Below, piece after piece: positions 33,453-43,160 of a stretch of 64,000 nucleotides of DNA. The stretch's first letter is position 1; every line of letters begins with the position of its first letter. The position numbers and the translations under genes were made by a program. The stretch comes from Prauserella rugosa (GTDB lineage: Bacteria > Actinomycetota > Actinomycetes > Mycobacteriales > Pseudonocardiaceae): assembly GCF_000719975.1 (NCBI RefSeq), contig NZ_JOIJ01000006.1:124001-188000 (forward strand), in the 5' to 3' direction. The notes beneath the pieces were generated by a model. That model saw nothing but the letters and a program-made list of their open reading frames with translations, did no database searches and was not told the origin of the DNA.

Positions 33453-34493
33453 TCACGGCGTGACGACCGCCCGCCCGCGCAGCGTCCCCTCGTGCAGCCG
33501 GTGATACGCCTCCGGCGCCTCGTCGAGGCTGAATCTCTCGGTCTCGACCCGCACGTGACCGCTGCGCGCGAGCGCGAGCACCTCCATCAGTTCCGGCCGC
33601 GAGCCCCAGTAGGGCGCCCGTACCGTCGCGTCGTACGGGGCCAGGAGCATGCCGACGTCGACCTGACCACCACCGACGCCGACGAGCACCTGATCGCTTT
33701 CGACGCCCCGCAGTGCGGCGCCGAGTTCGAGGGTCGGCGCCGCGGCCACGAAGTCGAACACGGCCGTCACCGCGGGCACGCCGATCACCTCGGCAATCCG
33801 CTCCCTCGCCGACGGGTCGGACGGGAACGCGTGATGCGCCCCGACGTCCCTGGCCAGTGCGAGCTTGTCGTCGCTGACGTCGAGGGCGATGACCGTCGCG
33901 GTCGTGAGCGAACGCAGCAGCTGGATCGCGACGTGGCCGAGTCCGCCCGCTCCGATCACGACGGCCGAACTGCCGGGCCCCAGTTTGCCCAGCGAACCCT
34001 TGATCGCGTGGTATGGCGTCAGTCCGGCGTCGGTGAGGGCGACGTTGTCGGCCGGATCGAGGTCGCCCAGCGGGACGAGGAAGCGCGGATCGTCGACGAT
34101 CATGTACTCGGCCATCGAGCCGTCGTGGCCGAGCCCGGGAGGCGTGATCCCCAGCTCCGCCGCGCGCGGACAGTAGTTCTCCTTGCCCTGCGCGCACTGC
34201 AGACAACGCCCGCATCCCCACGGTCCGTAGACGGCGACGGAATCCCCCACCGCCACACCGGTCGCTCCGTCGCCCAGCTTGTCGACGACGCCTGCGCCCT
34301 CGTGGCCGAGGGTCATCGGCAGCGGATAGCTCGCCGTGTACTGCTCCTCGGGCAGACTCATGACGAACGAGTCCGAGTGGCAGGCACCCGCGGCGGTGAC
34401 CTTCAGCCGCACCTGCCCCGGCCCCGGTTCGGGGACCGGAACCTCGCGCAGCTCCGGTGGCGCACCCACCCGCACGTACTGCAACGCCTTCAT
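33453..34493 (-). CDS. Zinc-dependent alcohol dehydrogenase
   Basis: A 346-residue MDR enzyme from ATG 34493, with GAAGGGG 8 nt upstream. Catalytic zinc ligands sit in AAGACHSDSFV (Cys), TLGHEGAGVVD (His, Glu) and the structural zinc site CGRCLQCAQGKENYC has four Cys. NAD-binding motif VVIGAGGLGHVA lies near 175. It oxidises or reduces an alcohol/aldehyde pair. Divergent from the metallo-beta-lactamase-fold gene. No pathway partner is evident. Confidence 0.92.
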   Translation of the reverse strand: MKALQYVRVGAPPELREVPVPEPGPGQVRLKVTAAGACHSDSFVMSLPEEQYTASYPLPMTLGHEGAGVVDKLGDGATGVAVGDSVAVYGPWGCGRCLQCAQGKENYCPRAAELGITPPGLGHDGSMAEYMIVDDPRFLVPLGDLDPADNVALTDAGLTPYHAIKGSLGKLGPGSSAVVIGAGGLGHVAIQLLRSLTTATVIALDVSDDKLALARDVGAHHAFPSDPSARERIAEVIGVPAVTAVFDFVAAAPTLELGAALRGVESDQVLVGVGGGQVDVGMLLAPYDATVRAPYWGSRPELMEVLALARSGHVRVETERFSLDEAPEAYHRLHEGTLRGRAVVTP

Positions 34494-34641
34494 GACCATC
34501 ACCCCTTCCGCCGCCGTCATCGTCGCACCGCAGGCGGCTGTCCGCAGGGATCGCGCGCGCTGGCCGGCAGACGCGCGCATGCTCCGCGTTCGTCCGGGTA
34601 GCCCCCGACCACGAACGCACCCTCGGCCCCGGGAGGTCGGC

Positions 34642-35382
34642 ATGCTGACGACGAACGTCGCGGACGGCATCCACCGCGTGGAACACGCGCACGTCAACTG
34701 GTTCCTCGTCGAGGACGACCACGGCGTCACCGTCGTCGACGCGGGACTTCCGACGTCCTGGGACCGCCTTCGCCGCGCCATGGCCGAGGTGGGACGGTCC
34801 CTGCGGGACATCAGGGCACTCCTGCTCACCCACGGCCACTTCGACCACCTGGGCATCGCCGAACGCCTCCGGTCCGAACTGGACGTTCCGGTCCTCGTTC
34901 ACGACAACGACGTCCCGTTGACGCGCAACCCGCGCCGGTACGGCCGCGCGCGCCCGGTCAGCGCGTACCTGGCCACTCAGTTCCGTGCGCTGCCCCTGGC
35001 CGCCGGGTTGCTGAGGAACCGCGCCTGGTGGCCGCGGCCGGTGCGCGAGGTGCATCGCCTCCGCGACAAGCGGCTGACGGTGCCAGGCGGGCCCAGGGTC
35101 GTCTTCACCCCGGGCCACACACTGGGTCACTGCGCCTTCCACTTCCCCGACCGCGACGCGGTGATCGCCGGGGACGCCGTCGTCACGCTCGACCCGTACC
35201 GCGCGACGCGCGGACCACGCATCGTCTCCGGTGCGGCGACCGCGGATCCCGAACGGGCCCTCGAGTCGCTGGACGGGATCGCCGCCACCGGGGCGCGGAC
35301 GGTGCTGGTCGGCCACGGCGAGCCGTGGACCGACGGCGCGGAACGCATGGTGGAACTGGCACGGCAGCACGGGCCCGGATAA
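34642..35382 (+). CDS. Metallo-beta-lactamase-fold hydrolase
   Basis: A 246-residue MBL-fold protein. The metal motif is LLTHGHFDHLGI (HxHxDH-like), with further ligands in FTPGHTLGHCAF, VIAGDAVVT and LVGHGEPW. GGGAGG precedes the ATG. The overall type (simple glyoxalase II/quorum-lactonase-like) gives hydrolysis of a thioester or ester, with the actual substrate unknown. Divergent from the alcohol dehydrogenase, and convergent with the LacI gene 21 bp downstream. Confidence 0.85.
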   Translation: MLTTNVADGIHRVEHAHVNWFLVEDDHGVTVVDAGLPTSWDRLRRAMAEVGRSLRDIRALLLTHGHFDHLGIAERLRSELDVPVLVHDNDVPLTRNPRRYGRARPVSAYLATQFRALPLAAGLLRNRAWWPRPVREVHRLRDKRLTVPGGPRVVFTPGHTLGHCAFHFPDRDAVIAGDAVVTLDPYRATRGPRIVSGAATADPERALESLDGIAATGARTVLVGHGEPWTDGAERMVELARQHGPG

Positions 35383-35403
35383 CCGGCGCCCCACGGCCGG
35401 TCC

Positions 35404-36396
35404 TCACCGCACGCTGCTGGCGCGTTCGACGAGTGCGGTGTGCAGGGTGGTCGTCCGCACGTCCCGGTCGGGTTCGGCGATGCGGTCCAGCATCATCCGG
35501 ACGGCATGGCTGCCGATGTCGTAGGCGGGCTGGGCAACGACGGTGAGCGGCGGGTCGATCAACGTCGTCCACGGCGCCTCGTCGAACGTCACCACACCCA
35601 CGTCGGATCCCGGCCTCAGGCCGAGTTCGCGCAGCGCCTGCAGCGTGCCGATCGCCATCGCGTTGTTGGCGACCAGCACGGCGTCCGGTCGCGTGCGGCC
35701 GCGGAACAGCTCGACGGTCGCCGACCGCGCCCCCGACGCGCGGTACTCGGCCCGCTTCGTCAGTGCCGCGGGCGCTCGCAAACCCGCCGCACGCAGCGCG
35801 TCCCGATGCCCGGCGGCGCGGTCGTCGGCCGTGGGAACGCCGCGCGGGCCGGTCAGGCAGGCGACGGTGGTGTATCCCTGTCCCAACAGGTGCTCGGTCG
35901 CCTGCCGCGCGCCCAACCTGCTGTCGACCAGGACGGTGTCGGTCGGCGGTCCGGGCACCGGGCGGTCCACCGCGACGATCGGCACCCCGGCGTCGCGTAG
36001 CGGGGCGAAGTTCGGTTCGGCCGTCGTCGGCGACACGATCACGCCGGCGACCTGTTCGGAGACCGCCACGTCGACGTAGCGCGCCTCCTTGTCGGCGTTG
36101 TCGTCCGAATTGCACAGAACCACCGAATAGCCCGCTTCCTGTGCGATGTCCTCGACACCCCGTGCGATCGCGGTGAAGAAGGGGTTCTCCACATCCGAGA
36201 TGATCAGCGCGAGCACGGCCGTGGACTGCCGGCGCAGGTTTCGCGCCAGGCCGTTCCTGCGGTAGCCGAGTTCCTTCGCCGCCACCAGGACCCGATCGGC
36301 CAACTGTTGATCCACAGTGGACTTACCGTTCAGCACGCGCGACACGGTCGCCGTGGACACGCCCGCGTGTGCGGCCACATCGTTGATCGTGATCAC
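35404..36396 (-). CDS. LacI-family transcriptional regulator
   Basis: A 330-residue LacI/GalR repressor. The helix-turn-helix and hinge are TINDVAAHAGVSTATVSRVL (2-21), and the effector domain resembles a type I periplasmic-binding protein, with ALIISDVENPFFTAIARGVE and GVVTFDEAPW. It diverges from the sugar operon, whose promoter has a typical LacI-family operator directly after the -10. It should repress the operon until the sugar or a phosphorylated derivative binds. Confidence 0.92.
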   Translation of the reverse strand: MITINDVAAHAGVSTATVSRVLNGKSTVDQQLADRVLVAAKELGYRRNGLARNLRRQSTAVLALIISDVENPFFTAIARGVEDIAQEAGYSVVLCNSDDNADKEARYVDVAVSEQVAGVIVSPTTAEPNFAPLRDAGVPIVAVDRPVPGPPTDTVLVDSRLGARQATEHLLGQGYTTVACLTGPRGVPTADDRAAGHRDALRAAGLRAPAALTKRAEYRASGARSATVELFRGRTRPDAVLVANNAMAIGTLQALRELGLRPGSDVGVVTFDEAPWTTLIDPPLTVVAQPAYDIGSHAVRMMLDRIAEPDRDVRTTTLHTALVERASSVR

Positions 36397-36473
36397 GCCT
36401 CATCCTCCACTGCGCCTCACCCCTCCCGCGATCCGCCCGCTCCCATGCTGCCCGGGCGGATCGCAACGTCCTA

Positions 36474-36519
36474 TTGACACTAACGGGCGACAGCGCATAG
36501 CTTCAAGAAAACGATTACT
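36474..36519 (+). promoter_or_regulatory. Sugar-operon promoter with LacI-type operator
   Basis: TTGACA at 36474-36479 and TAGCTT at 36498-36503 are 18 bp apart. AGAAAACGATTACT at 36506-36519 matches the LacI/GalR consensus core AAnCGnTT and lies just downstream of the -10, where bound repressor would block elongation or initiation. Confidence 0.65.
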
Positions 36520-36599
36520 CATCGCTGCCGGAATGACCCGAACAGCGAACGCCCGAGCACCCAGTCGACATCCACCGCCGTATGCGATCTGGAGGATCG

Positions 36600-38024
36600 A
36601 TGGCACGAATCGGTCTGGTGAGCATCTCCGACGGCCGCGGTCACGTACACGCGCGCAACGCCGAGTTCATCACCACGAAGCAGAACGCCCTCGCCGAGAG
36701 TCTCACCACCGCAGGCCACGAGGTCGTCCGTGGCAGCGACATCGTCGCGACGAACGAGGCCGCCACCCGGGTGGCCCGCGAGGTCGCCGCCTCCGACGTC
36801 GACCTCACCGTCTTCTACTACGCGGTCTGGTCCTTTCCGAACTTCACGATGCTCGCCGCCGAGGCCACCCGCAGCCCGCTCGCACTGGTGGCCAGCACGG
36901 ATCCGACCGAACCGGGGCTCGTGGGCAGCCTCGCCGCGGGCGGAGCACTCGATCAGATCGGCCGGTCGCACACACGACTGGCGGGAGCGCCGGACTCGGC
37001 CGAGCTGATCGACGCGATCTCCGCGCAGGCGACCGCGGCCGCCGCCGTCTCCTCCCTGCGCGGTTCGACGTTCGGCCGTTTCGGCGGACGGCCGATGGGG
37101 ATGAACACCGCCGTCGCCAACACCGACCAGTGGATGCGGTTGTTCGGCATCGACGTGGAGGAGATCGACCAGCACGAACTGGTCGTCCGCTCCGAGAAGG
37201 CCGACGCCGCGGAGGCCGCGCGAGCGCGGCAGTGGCTCGAGAAGCACACCGCGGGGGTGCACTACGACGGCGGGAAGCTCACCCCGGAGCTGCTCGAGCG
37301 CCAGCTGCGGTCCTACATCGCTATCCGCGAGATCATCGCCGAACGTGCCATCGACTTCTCCGGCATCAAGGCGCAACCGGAACTCACCGAGAACTTCGCG
37401 ACGATGGACGTCACCGAGGCACTGCTCAACGACCCGTACGACTGGAACGGACCGAAGCGCCCGCACATCTGCGCCACCGAGGCCGACATGGACGGCGCGC
37501 TCACGATGCAGTTGCTCCATCGCATCGCCGACGTTCCGGTGCTGTTCGCCGACGTCCGCCACTATCACCCCGAGCTCGACGTCTGGGACCTGTGCAACTC
37601 CGGTCAGCACGCCACCTGGTACGCCGCACGCAGTGACGACCCCGCGGAGAACCTCGCGCAGGTCACGCTGTATCCGGAGGTGTTCTTCTTCCCCGCAGGC
37701 GGTGCTTCGGTGCAACACATCGCCGCACCCGGCGAGATGACGCTCGCCCGCTTCACCCGCCTCGACGGCGACTACCGCCTCCACCTGATGCGCGGCGAGT
37801 TCCAACACTTCGACACCGCGACCACGACCGGGCTGGTCAACGCCTCGACGCCGGAGTGGCCGCACGCGTTCGCCAGGATCGACACGTCGGCGGAGACGTT
37901 CCTGACGCGGTTCGGGTCCAACCACATCCACGCCGTTCCCGGTGACCACAGGGCGACGCTCCGCGCCGCGGCGCGGATGCTCGGGGTGACGGTCGACGAG
38001 TTCACGCCGGAGACGCAGCCGTGA
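36600..38024 (+). CDS. L-fucose/L-arabinose isomerase family protein
   Basis: A 474-residue isomerase of the FucI/AraA superfamily. It starts at ATG 36600 after GGAGG. The N-terminal domain opens RIGLVSISDGRGHVHARN. Likely metal residues occur in the acidic CATEADMDGALTMQLLH segment (about 300-315) and in GSNHIHAVPGDHRATL near the C-terminus. The family interconverts an aldose and a ketose using Mn2+. It is co-operonic with an FGGY kinase (GTGA overlap) and a sugar importer. The sugar is not certain. Confidence 0.82.
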   Translation: MARIGLVSISDGRGHVHARNAEFITTKQNALAESLTTAGHEVVRGSDIVATNEAATRVAREVAASDVDLTVFYYAVWSFPNFTMLAAEATRSPLALVASTDPTEPGLVGSLAAGGALDQIGRSHTRLAGAPDSAELIDAISAQATAAAAVSSLRGSTFGRFGGRPMGMNTAVANTDQWMRLFGIDVEEIDQHELVVRSEKADAAEAARARQWLEKHTAGVHYDGGKLTPELLERQLRSYIAIREIIAERAIDFSGIKAQPELTENFATMDVTEALLNDPYDWNGPKRPHICATEADMDGALTMQLLHRIADVPVLFADVRHYHPELDVWDLCNSGQHATWYAARSDDPAENLAQVTLYPEVFFFPAGGASVQHIAAPGEMTLARFTRLDGDYRLHLMRGEFQHFDTATTTGLVNASTPEWPHAFARIDTSAETFLTRFGSNHIHAVPGDHRATLRAAARMLGVTVDEFTPETQP

Positions 38025-39514
38025 CCCGGCACGTCATCGGCATCGACATCGGCACGTCGAGTTCGAAGGGCGTGCTGGTCGACGAACGCGGCGTCATCCG
38101 CGCCCGCGCGAGTAGGCCGCACGAGGTGTCGACACCGTCTCCGGGGTGGGTCGAGCACGACGCGGACGCGGTGTGGTGGGCCGATTTCGTCCACCTGGCC
38201 AGGGAACTCACGGCGGCCTGCGACGGAGACCTCTCCGGGCTCGCCATCAGCGGCATCGGACCGACGTTGCTGCCCGCCGACGCCGACGGCACGCCGCTGC
38301 GGCCGGCCGTCCTCTACGGCGTCGATACCCGCGCGACCGCGCAGATCGACGCGCTCACCGGGGAGATCGGCGAGCAGACCCTGCTCGATCGCGGCGGTTC
38401 GGTCCTGACCTCGCAAGCCGTCGGTCCGAAGATCCGCTGGCTGGCCGAACACGAACCCGACGTGTTCGCGCGCACCGAGATGCTGCTGATGTGCTCGTCG
38501 TACCTGGTGCATCGGCTCACCGGGCGGTACGTCCTCGACCACCACTCGGCCAGTCAGGCCGATCCGCTGTACGACCTGAAGGCACGTGCCTGGGCCGACG
38601 ACCTCGCTCGGCGCGTCGCACCGGGCATCCCCCTTCCGGAACTGGTGTGGCCCACCGAGATCGTCGGCGAGGTGACGCCGCGGGCAGCCGAGGAGACCGG
38701 ACTTCCGGCCGGGTTGCCCGTGACGGCCGGGACCATCGACGCGTGGGCCGAGGCGACCAGTGTCGGCGTGCGCTCCCCCGGCGACACGATGGTCATGTAC
38801 GGCACGACCATGTTCCTCGTCCAGGTCCTCGACGATCTCCGGCCGCACCGGGGTCTGTGGGGGACGTCGGGAGCGTTTCCCGGCACCTACACCCTGGCCG
38901 CCGGCATGGCCACCTCCGGCGCGGTCACCGACTGGCTGCGCAAACTCGCGGGCGGCGACTTCGCCACACTCGTCGACGAGGCGGCCGGCGTGCCTGCCGG
39001 GAGCAGGGGCCTGCTCCTGTTGCCGTACTTCGCAGGGGAACGCACACCCCTGTTCGACCCGGACGCTCGCGGCATCCTCGCCGGCCTGACCCTCGAGCAC
39101 ACGCGCGGCGAGCTGTACCGGGCCGCACTCGAGGGCATCGCGTACGGCGTGCGGCACAACCTCGAGGCCATGACCGAAGCAGGCGGGACGGCCGAACGTC
39201 TGCTCGCCGTCGGCGGCGGAACCCAGGGCGGGCTGTGGACGCAGATCGTCTCGGACGTCGTCGGTGCCGAACAGGAGATCGCGCGCGAGACGGTCGGGGC
39301 GTGTTACGGCGACGCGATGCTCGCGGCCGCGGCCACGGGGATCACCGGCGAGACCGGCACGTGGAATCCGATCGTGACCACGGTGCGGCCGGATCCGCAG
39401 CGGACCAGCCGGTACGACGACTTCTACCGGGCCTACCGGTCGCTGTACGAGTCCACAACGGACATCGCACACTTCCTGGCCCACCAGCAGCGAGCGGCAG
39501 CACAGCCCTCGTGA
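38021..39514 (+). CDS. FGGY-family carbohydrate kinase (xylulokinase-like)
   Basis: A 497-residue kinase with the actin-like ATPase fold. The phosphate-1 motif is IGIDIGTSSSKGVLV at the N-terminus, and the FGGY_C domain has GLLLLPYFAGERTPLFD and LLAVGGGTQGGLWTQIVSDV. It should phosphorylate the ketose made by the upstream isomerase. GTG 38021 overlaps the isomerase stop. Xylulose, ribulose or fuculose are possible; sequence alone does not decide. Confidence 0.88.
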   Translation: MTRHVIGIDIGTSSSKGVLVDERGVIRARASRPHEVSTPSPGWVEHDADAVWWADFVHLARELTAACDGDLSGLAISGIGPTLLPADADGTPLRPAVLYGVDTRATAQIDALTGEIGEQTLLDRGGSVLTSQAVGPKIRWLAEHEPDVFARTEMLLMCSSYLVHRLTGRYVLDHHSASQADPLYDLKARAWADDLARRVAPGIPLPELVWPTEIVGEVTPRAAEETGLPAGLPVTAGTIDAWAEATSVGVRSPGDTMVMYGTTMFLVQVLDDLRPHRGLWGTSGAFPGTYTLAAGMATSGAVTDWLRKLAGGDFATLVDEAAGVPAGSRGLLLLPYFAGERTPLFDPDARGILAGLTLEHTRGELYRAALEGIAYGVRHNLEAMTEAGGTAERLLAVGGGTQGGLWTQIVSDVVGAEQEIARETVGACYGDAMLAAAATGITGETGTWNPIVTTVRPDPQRTSRYDDFYRAYRSLYESTTDIAHFLAHQQRAAAQPS

Positions 39515-39566
39515 CCCGACCTTCCCGACCACTCGGCAGATCAACGACGATCACGAGGAGGTGGCC

Positions 39567-41078
39567 GTGACACGCGAGACATCGGCCCGCGTGCCCGCGG
39601 TTCGGCTCACGCACGTGAGCAAGTCGTTCCCCGGCGTCGCCGCCGTGGACGACGTGAGCCTCGACATCGACCCCGGCGAGGTGCACGTGTTCGCCGGCGA
39701 GAACGGTGCGGGGAAATCGACACTCATGAAGCTCGTCGCCCAGGTCGAGGAACCGACCTCCGGCACGATCGAGCTGCACGGCACACCCATGACGTATCGC
39801 GGCCCGGGACACGCACGCGAGTTCGGGGTGGCCATGGTCCACCAGGAGTTCGCGCTCGCCCCCGACCTGACCGTCGCGGAGAACCTCTTCATCGGAGGAG
39901 AACCGGGCCGCGGTGGCTGGATCTCGCGGGCGCGTGAACGCAGGGACGCCCGCGAGCTGCTGTCCCGTGTCGGTGCGGACCTCGACCCCGGCCGCCGGGT
40001 GGCGCAGCTGTCGACCGCCGAGCAGCAACGGGTGGAGCTGGCGAAGGCGCTCGCCGTGGACGCGCGCGTACTCATCCTCGACGAACCGACGGCGACGCTG
40101 ACCCGCCAGCAGGCCGACGAACTGTTCGCGATCATCCGGCAGCTCACCGCCTCGGGGATCGCCGTCCTGTACATCTCGCACCGACTCGACGAGATCTTCG
40201 AGATCGGCGACCGCGTCACCGTGATGCGCGACGGTGCGGTGGTGGCGACCCGCCCGGCGTCCGAACTGGACGAGGACGCGCTGGTGGCCCTCATGGTCGG
40301 GCGCAATGTGGACAATCTCTACCCGCGGGAGCACACCAGCCCCGGGCCGGTACGACTCCAGGTTCGCAACCTCACCCGGCGCGACGTCGTCCACGACGTG
40401 TCGTTCGACGTGCGCGGCGGCGAGATCCTCGGGATGGCCGGACTGGTCGGCGCGGGACGCACCGAGGTCGCTCGCATGGTGTTCGGCGCCGAGCCGCCCG
40501 ACAGCGGAAGCGTGACGCTGGACGGCAGAACCGTCCGGATCAGACGGCCGTCCGACGCCATCGACGCCGGCATCGGATATCTCACCGAGAGCAGGAAAAC
40601 CGACGGACTCGCACTCCAACTGGGTGTCGACAAGAACATCACGATGGCGAAACTGCCGATGTGGAACGGGCTGATCAACCTCAGGGAGGAACGGTCCGTG
40701 GCCGGCCGGCACCGTGATCGGCTGGGCATCCGCGTGCCGTGGGTGGGCAGACCGGTGCAGGCCCTGTCCGGCGGCAACCAGCAGAAGGTAGTGCTGGCCC
40801 GGTGGCTGGAGACGCAGGCCGAGGTGCTGCTGTTCGACGAGCCGGGGCGGGGCATGGACGTCGGCGCGAAGGCGGACATGTTCCGCGAGATGGACAGATT
40901 GGCAGGCGACGGCAAGGCCGTCGTGTTCATTTCGAGTTATCTACCCGAATTGCTCAACATGTGCGATCGCATTCTCGTCATGCGCGGTGGGCGCGTGGCC
41001 GGCGAACTCGCCAAGGAGGAGTTCTCCGAGGAACGCGTCATCGCACTCGCGACCGGAGCGAAGGACAATCATGACTGA
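39567..41078 (+). CDS. Sugar ABC importer ATP-binding protein (RbsA/XylG type)
   Basis: A 503-residue tandem ATPase; I chose GTG 39567 because GAGGAGG lies at 39555-39561 (GTG 39561 overlaps it). The first cassette has Walker A AGENGAGKSTLMK, signature LSTAEQQRVELAKAL and Walker B LILDEPTATLT. The second cassette has a degenerate Walker A (GLVGAGRTE) and LSGGNQQKVVLARWL, as usual for ribose-type importers. It energises the next permease. It overlaps that gene by 8 bp. Confidence 0.92.
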   Translation: MTRETSARVPAVRLTHVSKSFPGVAAVDDVSLDIDPGEVHVFAGENGAGKSTLMKLVAQVEEPTSGTIELHGTPMTYRGPGHAREFGVAMVHQEFALAPDLTVAENLFIGGEPGRGGWISRARERRDARELLSRVGADLDPGRRVAQLSTAEQQRVELAKALAVDARVLILDEPTATLTRQQADELFAIIRQLTASGIAVLYISHRLDEIFEIGDRVTVMRDGAVVATRPASELDEDALVALMVGRNVDNLYPREHTSPGPVRLQVRNLTRRDVVHDVSFDVRGGEILGMAGLVGAGRTEVARMVFGAEPPDSGSVTLDGRTVRIRRPSDAIDAGIGYLTESRKTDGLALQLGVDKNITMAKLPMWNGLINLREERSVAGRHRDRLGIRVPWVGRPVQALSGGNQQKVVLARWLETQAEVLLFDEPGRGMDVGAKADMFREMDRLAGDGKAVVFISSYLPELLNMCDRILVMRGGRVAGELAKEEFSEERVIALATGAKDNHD

Positions 41079-42054
41079 CCAACGGACGGCCCGGGGCGTG
41101 TCCGACCGGATGGCGGGCGCCATCTCCCAGGTCGCGGCCGCCGGTGCCCTCATCGTCGTGTTCGTCGTGCTGTCGATCGTCGCACCGTCGTTCCTGACCG
41201 CCGACAACCTGTTCAACCTCGGGTCGCAGACGTCGGTGAACGCCGTCATGGCCGTGGGCGTGACCCTGGTGATCATCACCGGTGGGATCGACCTGTCGGT
41301 CGGTTCGGTGGCGGCGTTGTCGGGCGTGATCGGCGTGATGCTGATGGCCGAGTACGGATTCGACCCCACCCTCGCCATCATCGGCGGGATCCTGGTGGGC
41401 GCCGTCGCCGGACTGGTGAACGGACTCCTGGTCTCCGTGGTGGGGCTACCGCCGTTCATCGCCACGCTCGGCATGCTCAGCGTGGCCCGCGGACTGGTGC
41501 TCATCGCCACCGGAGCCGTCGCCGTGTTCGGCGCTCCCGACTCGTTCCGGCTGCTCGGCCAGGGCGTCATCGGCGGATTCCCGATCCCGGTGCTGCTCAT
41601 CGTCCTCGTGGCGGTCGGCGGTTACGTGGTGCTCACCAGAACGAAGCTGGGCCGGTACTCGTACGTGATGGGTTCCAACATGGAGGCCGCACGGCTCTCG
41701 GGTGTTCCGGTCCGTTCGTACACGACGGCGGTCTACGTGTTGTCGGGCGCCTTAGCAGGGCTGGGCGGCATGATCGCGGCGTCGCGGATCAATTCGGGAC
41801 AGCCCAACTTCGGTGAGGGCCTGGAACTCGACGTCATCGCGGCGGTCGTCATCGGCGGTGCCAGCCTGTTCGGCGGCCGGGGTACGGTCCTCGGCTCACT
41901 CATCGGCGCGTTCCTGGTGGCGGTGATCCGCAACGGCGCCGTGCAGCTGAACATCGGGACCTTCTATCAGAACGTCCTGATCGGAGTGATCATTTGGATC
42001 GCCGTGTGGTGGGACCGCTACCAGCGGCGCAAGCTCAGTGGCGATACGGGGTAA
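41071..42054 (+). CDS. Sugar ABC importer permease (RbsC type)
   Basis: A 327-residue membrane protein with about nine to ten spans. RbsC-type motifs are GVTLVIITGGIDLSVGSVAA near 60-80, PPFIATLGMLSVARGL near 125, GSNMEAARLSGV in the coupling loop, and ALAGLGGMIAASRI with AVVIGGASLFGGRGTV near the C-terminus. It is embedded in the operon, between the ATPase and the binding protein. Confidence 0.92.
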   Translation: MTDQRTARGVSDRMAGAISQVAAAGALIVVFVVLSIVAPSFLTADNLFNLGSQTSVNAVMAVGVTLVIITGGIDLSVGSVAALSGVIGVMLMAEYGFDPTLAIIGGILVGAVAGLVNGLLVSVVGLPPFIATLGMLSVARGLVLIATGAVAVFGAPDSFRLLGQGVIGGFPIPVLLIVLVAVGGYVVLTRTKLGRYSYVMGSNMEAARLSGVPVRSYTTAVYVLSGALAGLGGMIAASRINSGQPNFGEGLELDVIAAVVIGGASLFGGRGTVLGSLIGAFLVAVIRNGAVQLNIGTFYQNVLIGVIIWIAVWWDRYQRRKLSGDTG

Positions 42055-42056
42055 TC

Positions 42057-43052
42057 ATGCGCAAACCACTCGCGATCGGCCTGCTGCTGACGCTGACGAT
42101 CACCGCAGGCTGCGGGGTCGAGGTGCGCCGTCCCACCGGGGGCGGCGCGCCCGGCGAGAACGTCCGCCTGGCCGTGGTGCCGAAGGCCATCGGATTCGAC
42201 TTCTGGGAACAGGTGCGGGTCGGCGCCGAGTGCGCCGCGTCCAAACATCCGGAGGTCACGATGCACTGGGACGGCGTGACGTCCGAGGACGACGTCAGCG
42301 GCCAGCAGAGCCTGCTGCAGGATCTGCTGGCCCAGGGTGTCGACGGGCTCGTCTACGCCGCCACCGACGCGCAGGCTCTGTCCAATGTGAGCAGTACGGC
42401 CGTGGAACAGGGCACGACGGTGGTGAACATCGACTCCGGGACCACGCCCCAGCCGAAGAACGTTCCGGTCTACGCCACCGACAACGTGGCTGCGGCCGAA
42501 CGCGGCACGGACCTGCTGGCCAGGCAGTTGGGCGGCAAGGGAAAGGTCGCGTTCGTGGAGTTCCAGCCGGGGACGAGCACGAACGACACGCGCGGCGAGG
42601 GGTTCGAGCGCGGGCTGGCCAAGCATCCGGGCCTGAAGCTGGTGGCTCGGCAGTCCAGCGAGAGCGACTACAACACCGCGCTGCAGGTCACCCAGGACAT
42701 CCTCACCGCCAACCCGGACCTGGACGGCATCTACGCGGGTAACGAGCCCAGCATGCTCGGTGCCGCCGAAGCCGTGCGGCAGGCGGGCAAGGCGGGCAAG
42801 ATCAAGATCGTCGGCTGGGACACTGCCGAGGGACAGATCGACGCACTCCGCGAGGGTGTGGTCAGCGGTCTGATCGCGCAGAACCCGTTCGCCATGGGTT
42901 ACCAGGGCGTGCAGGCCACCGTCGACAAGATCCGGGGCCGCGGCGAGCAGCGAGCGACCGACACCGGCGCGACGATCATCACCAAGGACAATCTGGACGA
43001 TCCCGACGTGCGGAAACTGCTCAACCCGAGTTGTGCAGACCCGCCGCGGTGA
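42057..43052 (+). CDS. Sugar ABC importer substrate-binding lipoprotein
   Basis: A 331-residue binding protein of the ribose/autoinducer-2 type (Peripla_BP_4). The signal peptide ends in lipobox ITAGC (Cys near 19). The mature domain opens NVRLAVVPKAIGFDFWEQVR and contains GVDGLVYAATDAQAL, VYATDNVAAAERG and GIYAGNEPSMLGAAEAV. It captures the sugar for the permease. Its ATG lies 2 bp after the permease stop, and a strong hairpin follows the gene. Confidence 0.9.
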   Translation: MRKPLAIGLLLTLTITAGCGVEVRRPTGGGAPGENVRLAVVPKAIGFDFWEQVRVGAECAASKHPEVTMHWDGVTSEDDVSGQQSLLQDLLAQGVDGLVYAATDAQALSNVSSTAVEQGTTVVNIDSGTTPQPKNVPVYATDNVAAAERGTDLLARQLGGKGKVAFVEFQPGTSTNDTRGEGFERGLAKHPGLKLVARQSSESDYNTALQVTQDILTANPDLDGIYAGNEPSMLGAAEAVRQAGKAGKIKIVGWDTAEGQIDALREGVVSGLIAQNPFAMGYQGVQATVDKIRGRGEQRATDTGATIITKDNLDDPDVRKLLNPSCADPPR

Positions 43053-43057
43053 CGCGG

Positions 43058-43097
43058 ATCCGGCTCGGCGGCCGCACTGTGTACCGCCGAGCCGGAT
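43058..43097. terminator. Bidirectional terminator hairpin after the sugar operon
   Basis: ATCCGGCTCGGCGG at 43058-43071 pairs perfectly with CCGCCGAGCCGGAT at 43084-43097 across a 12-nt loop, between the convergent sugar operon and AraC gene. Confidence 0.8.
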
Positions 43098-43160
43098 TCG
43101 TCCGGTTCGGCCGGTCCCACCGGCCGCGGTGGAGGCCCCTCGCCGAACCCGGTCGCAATG

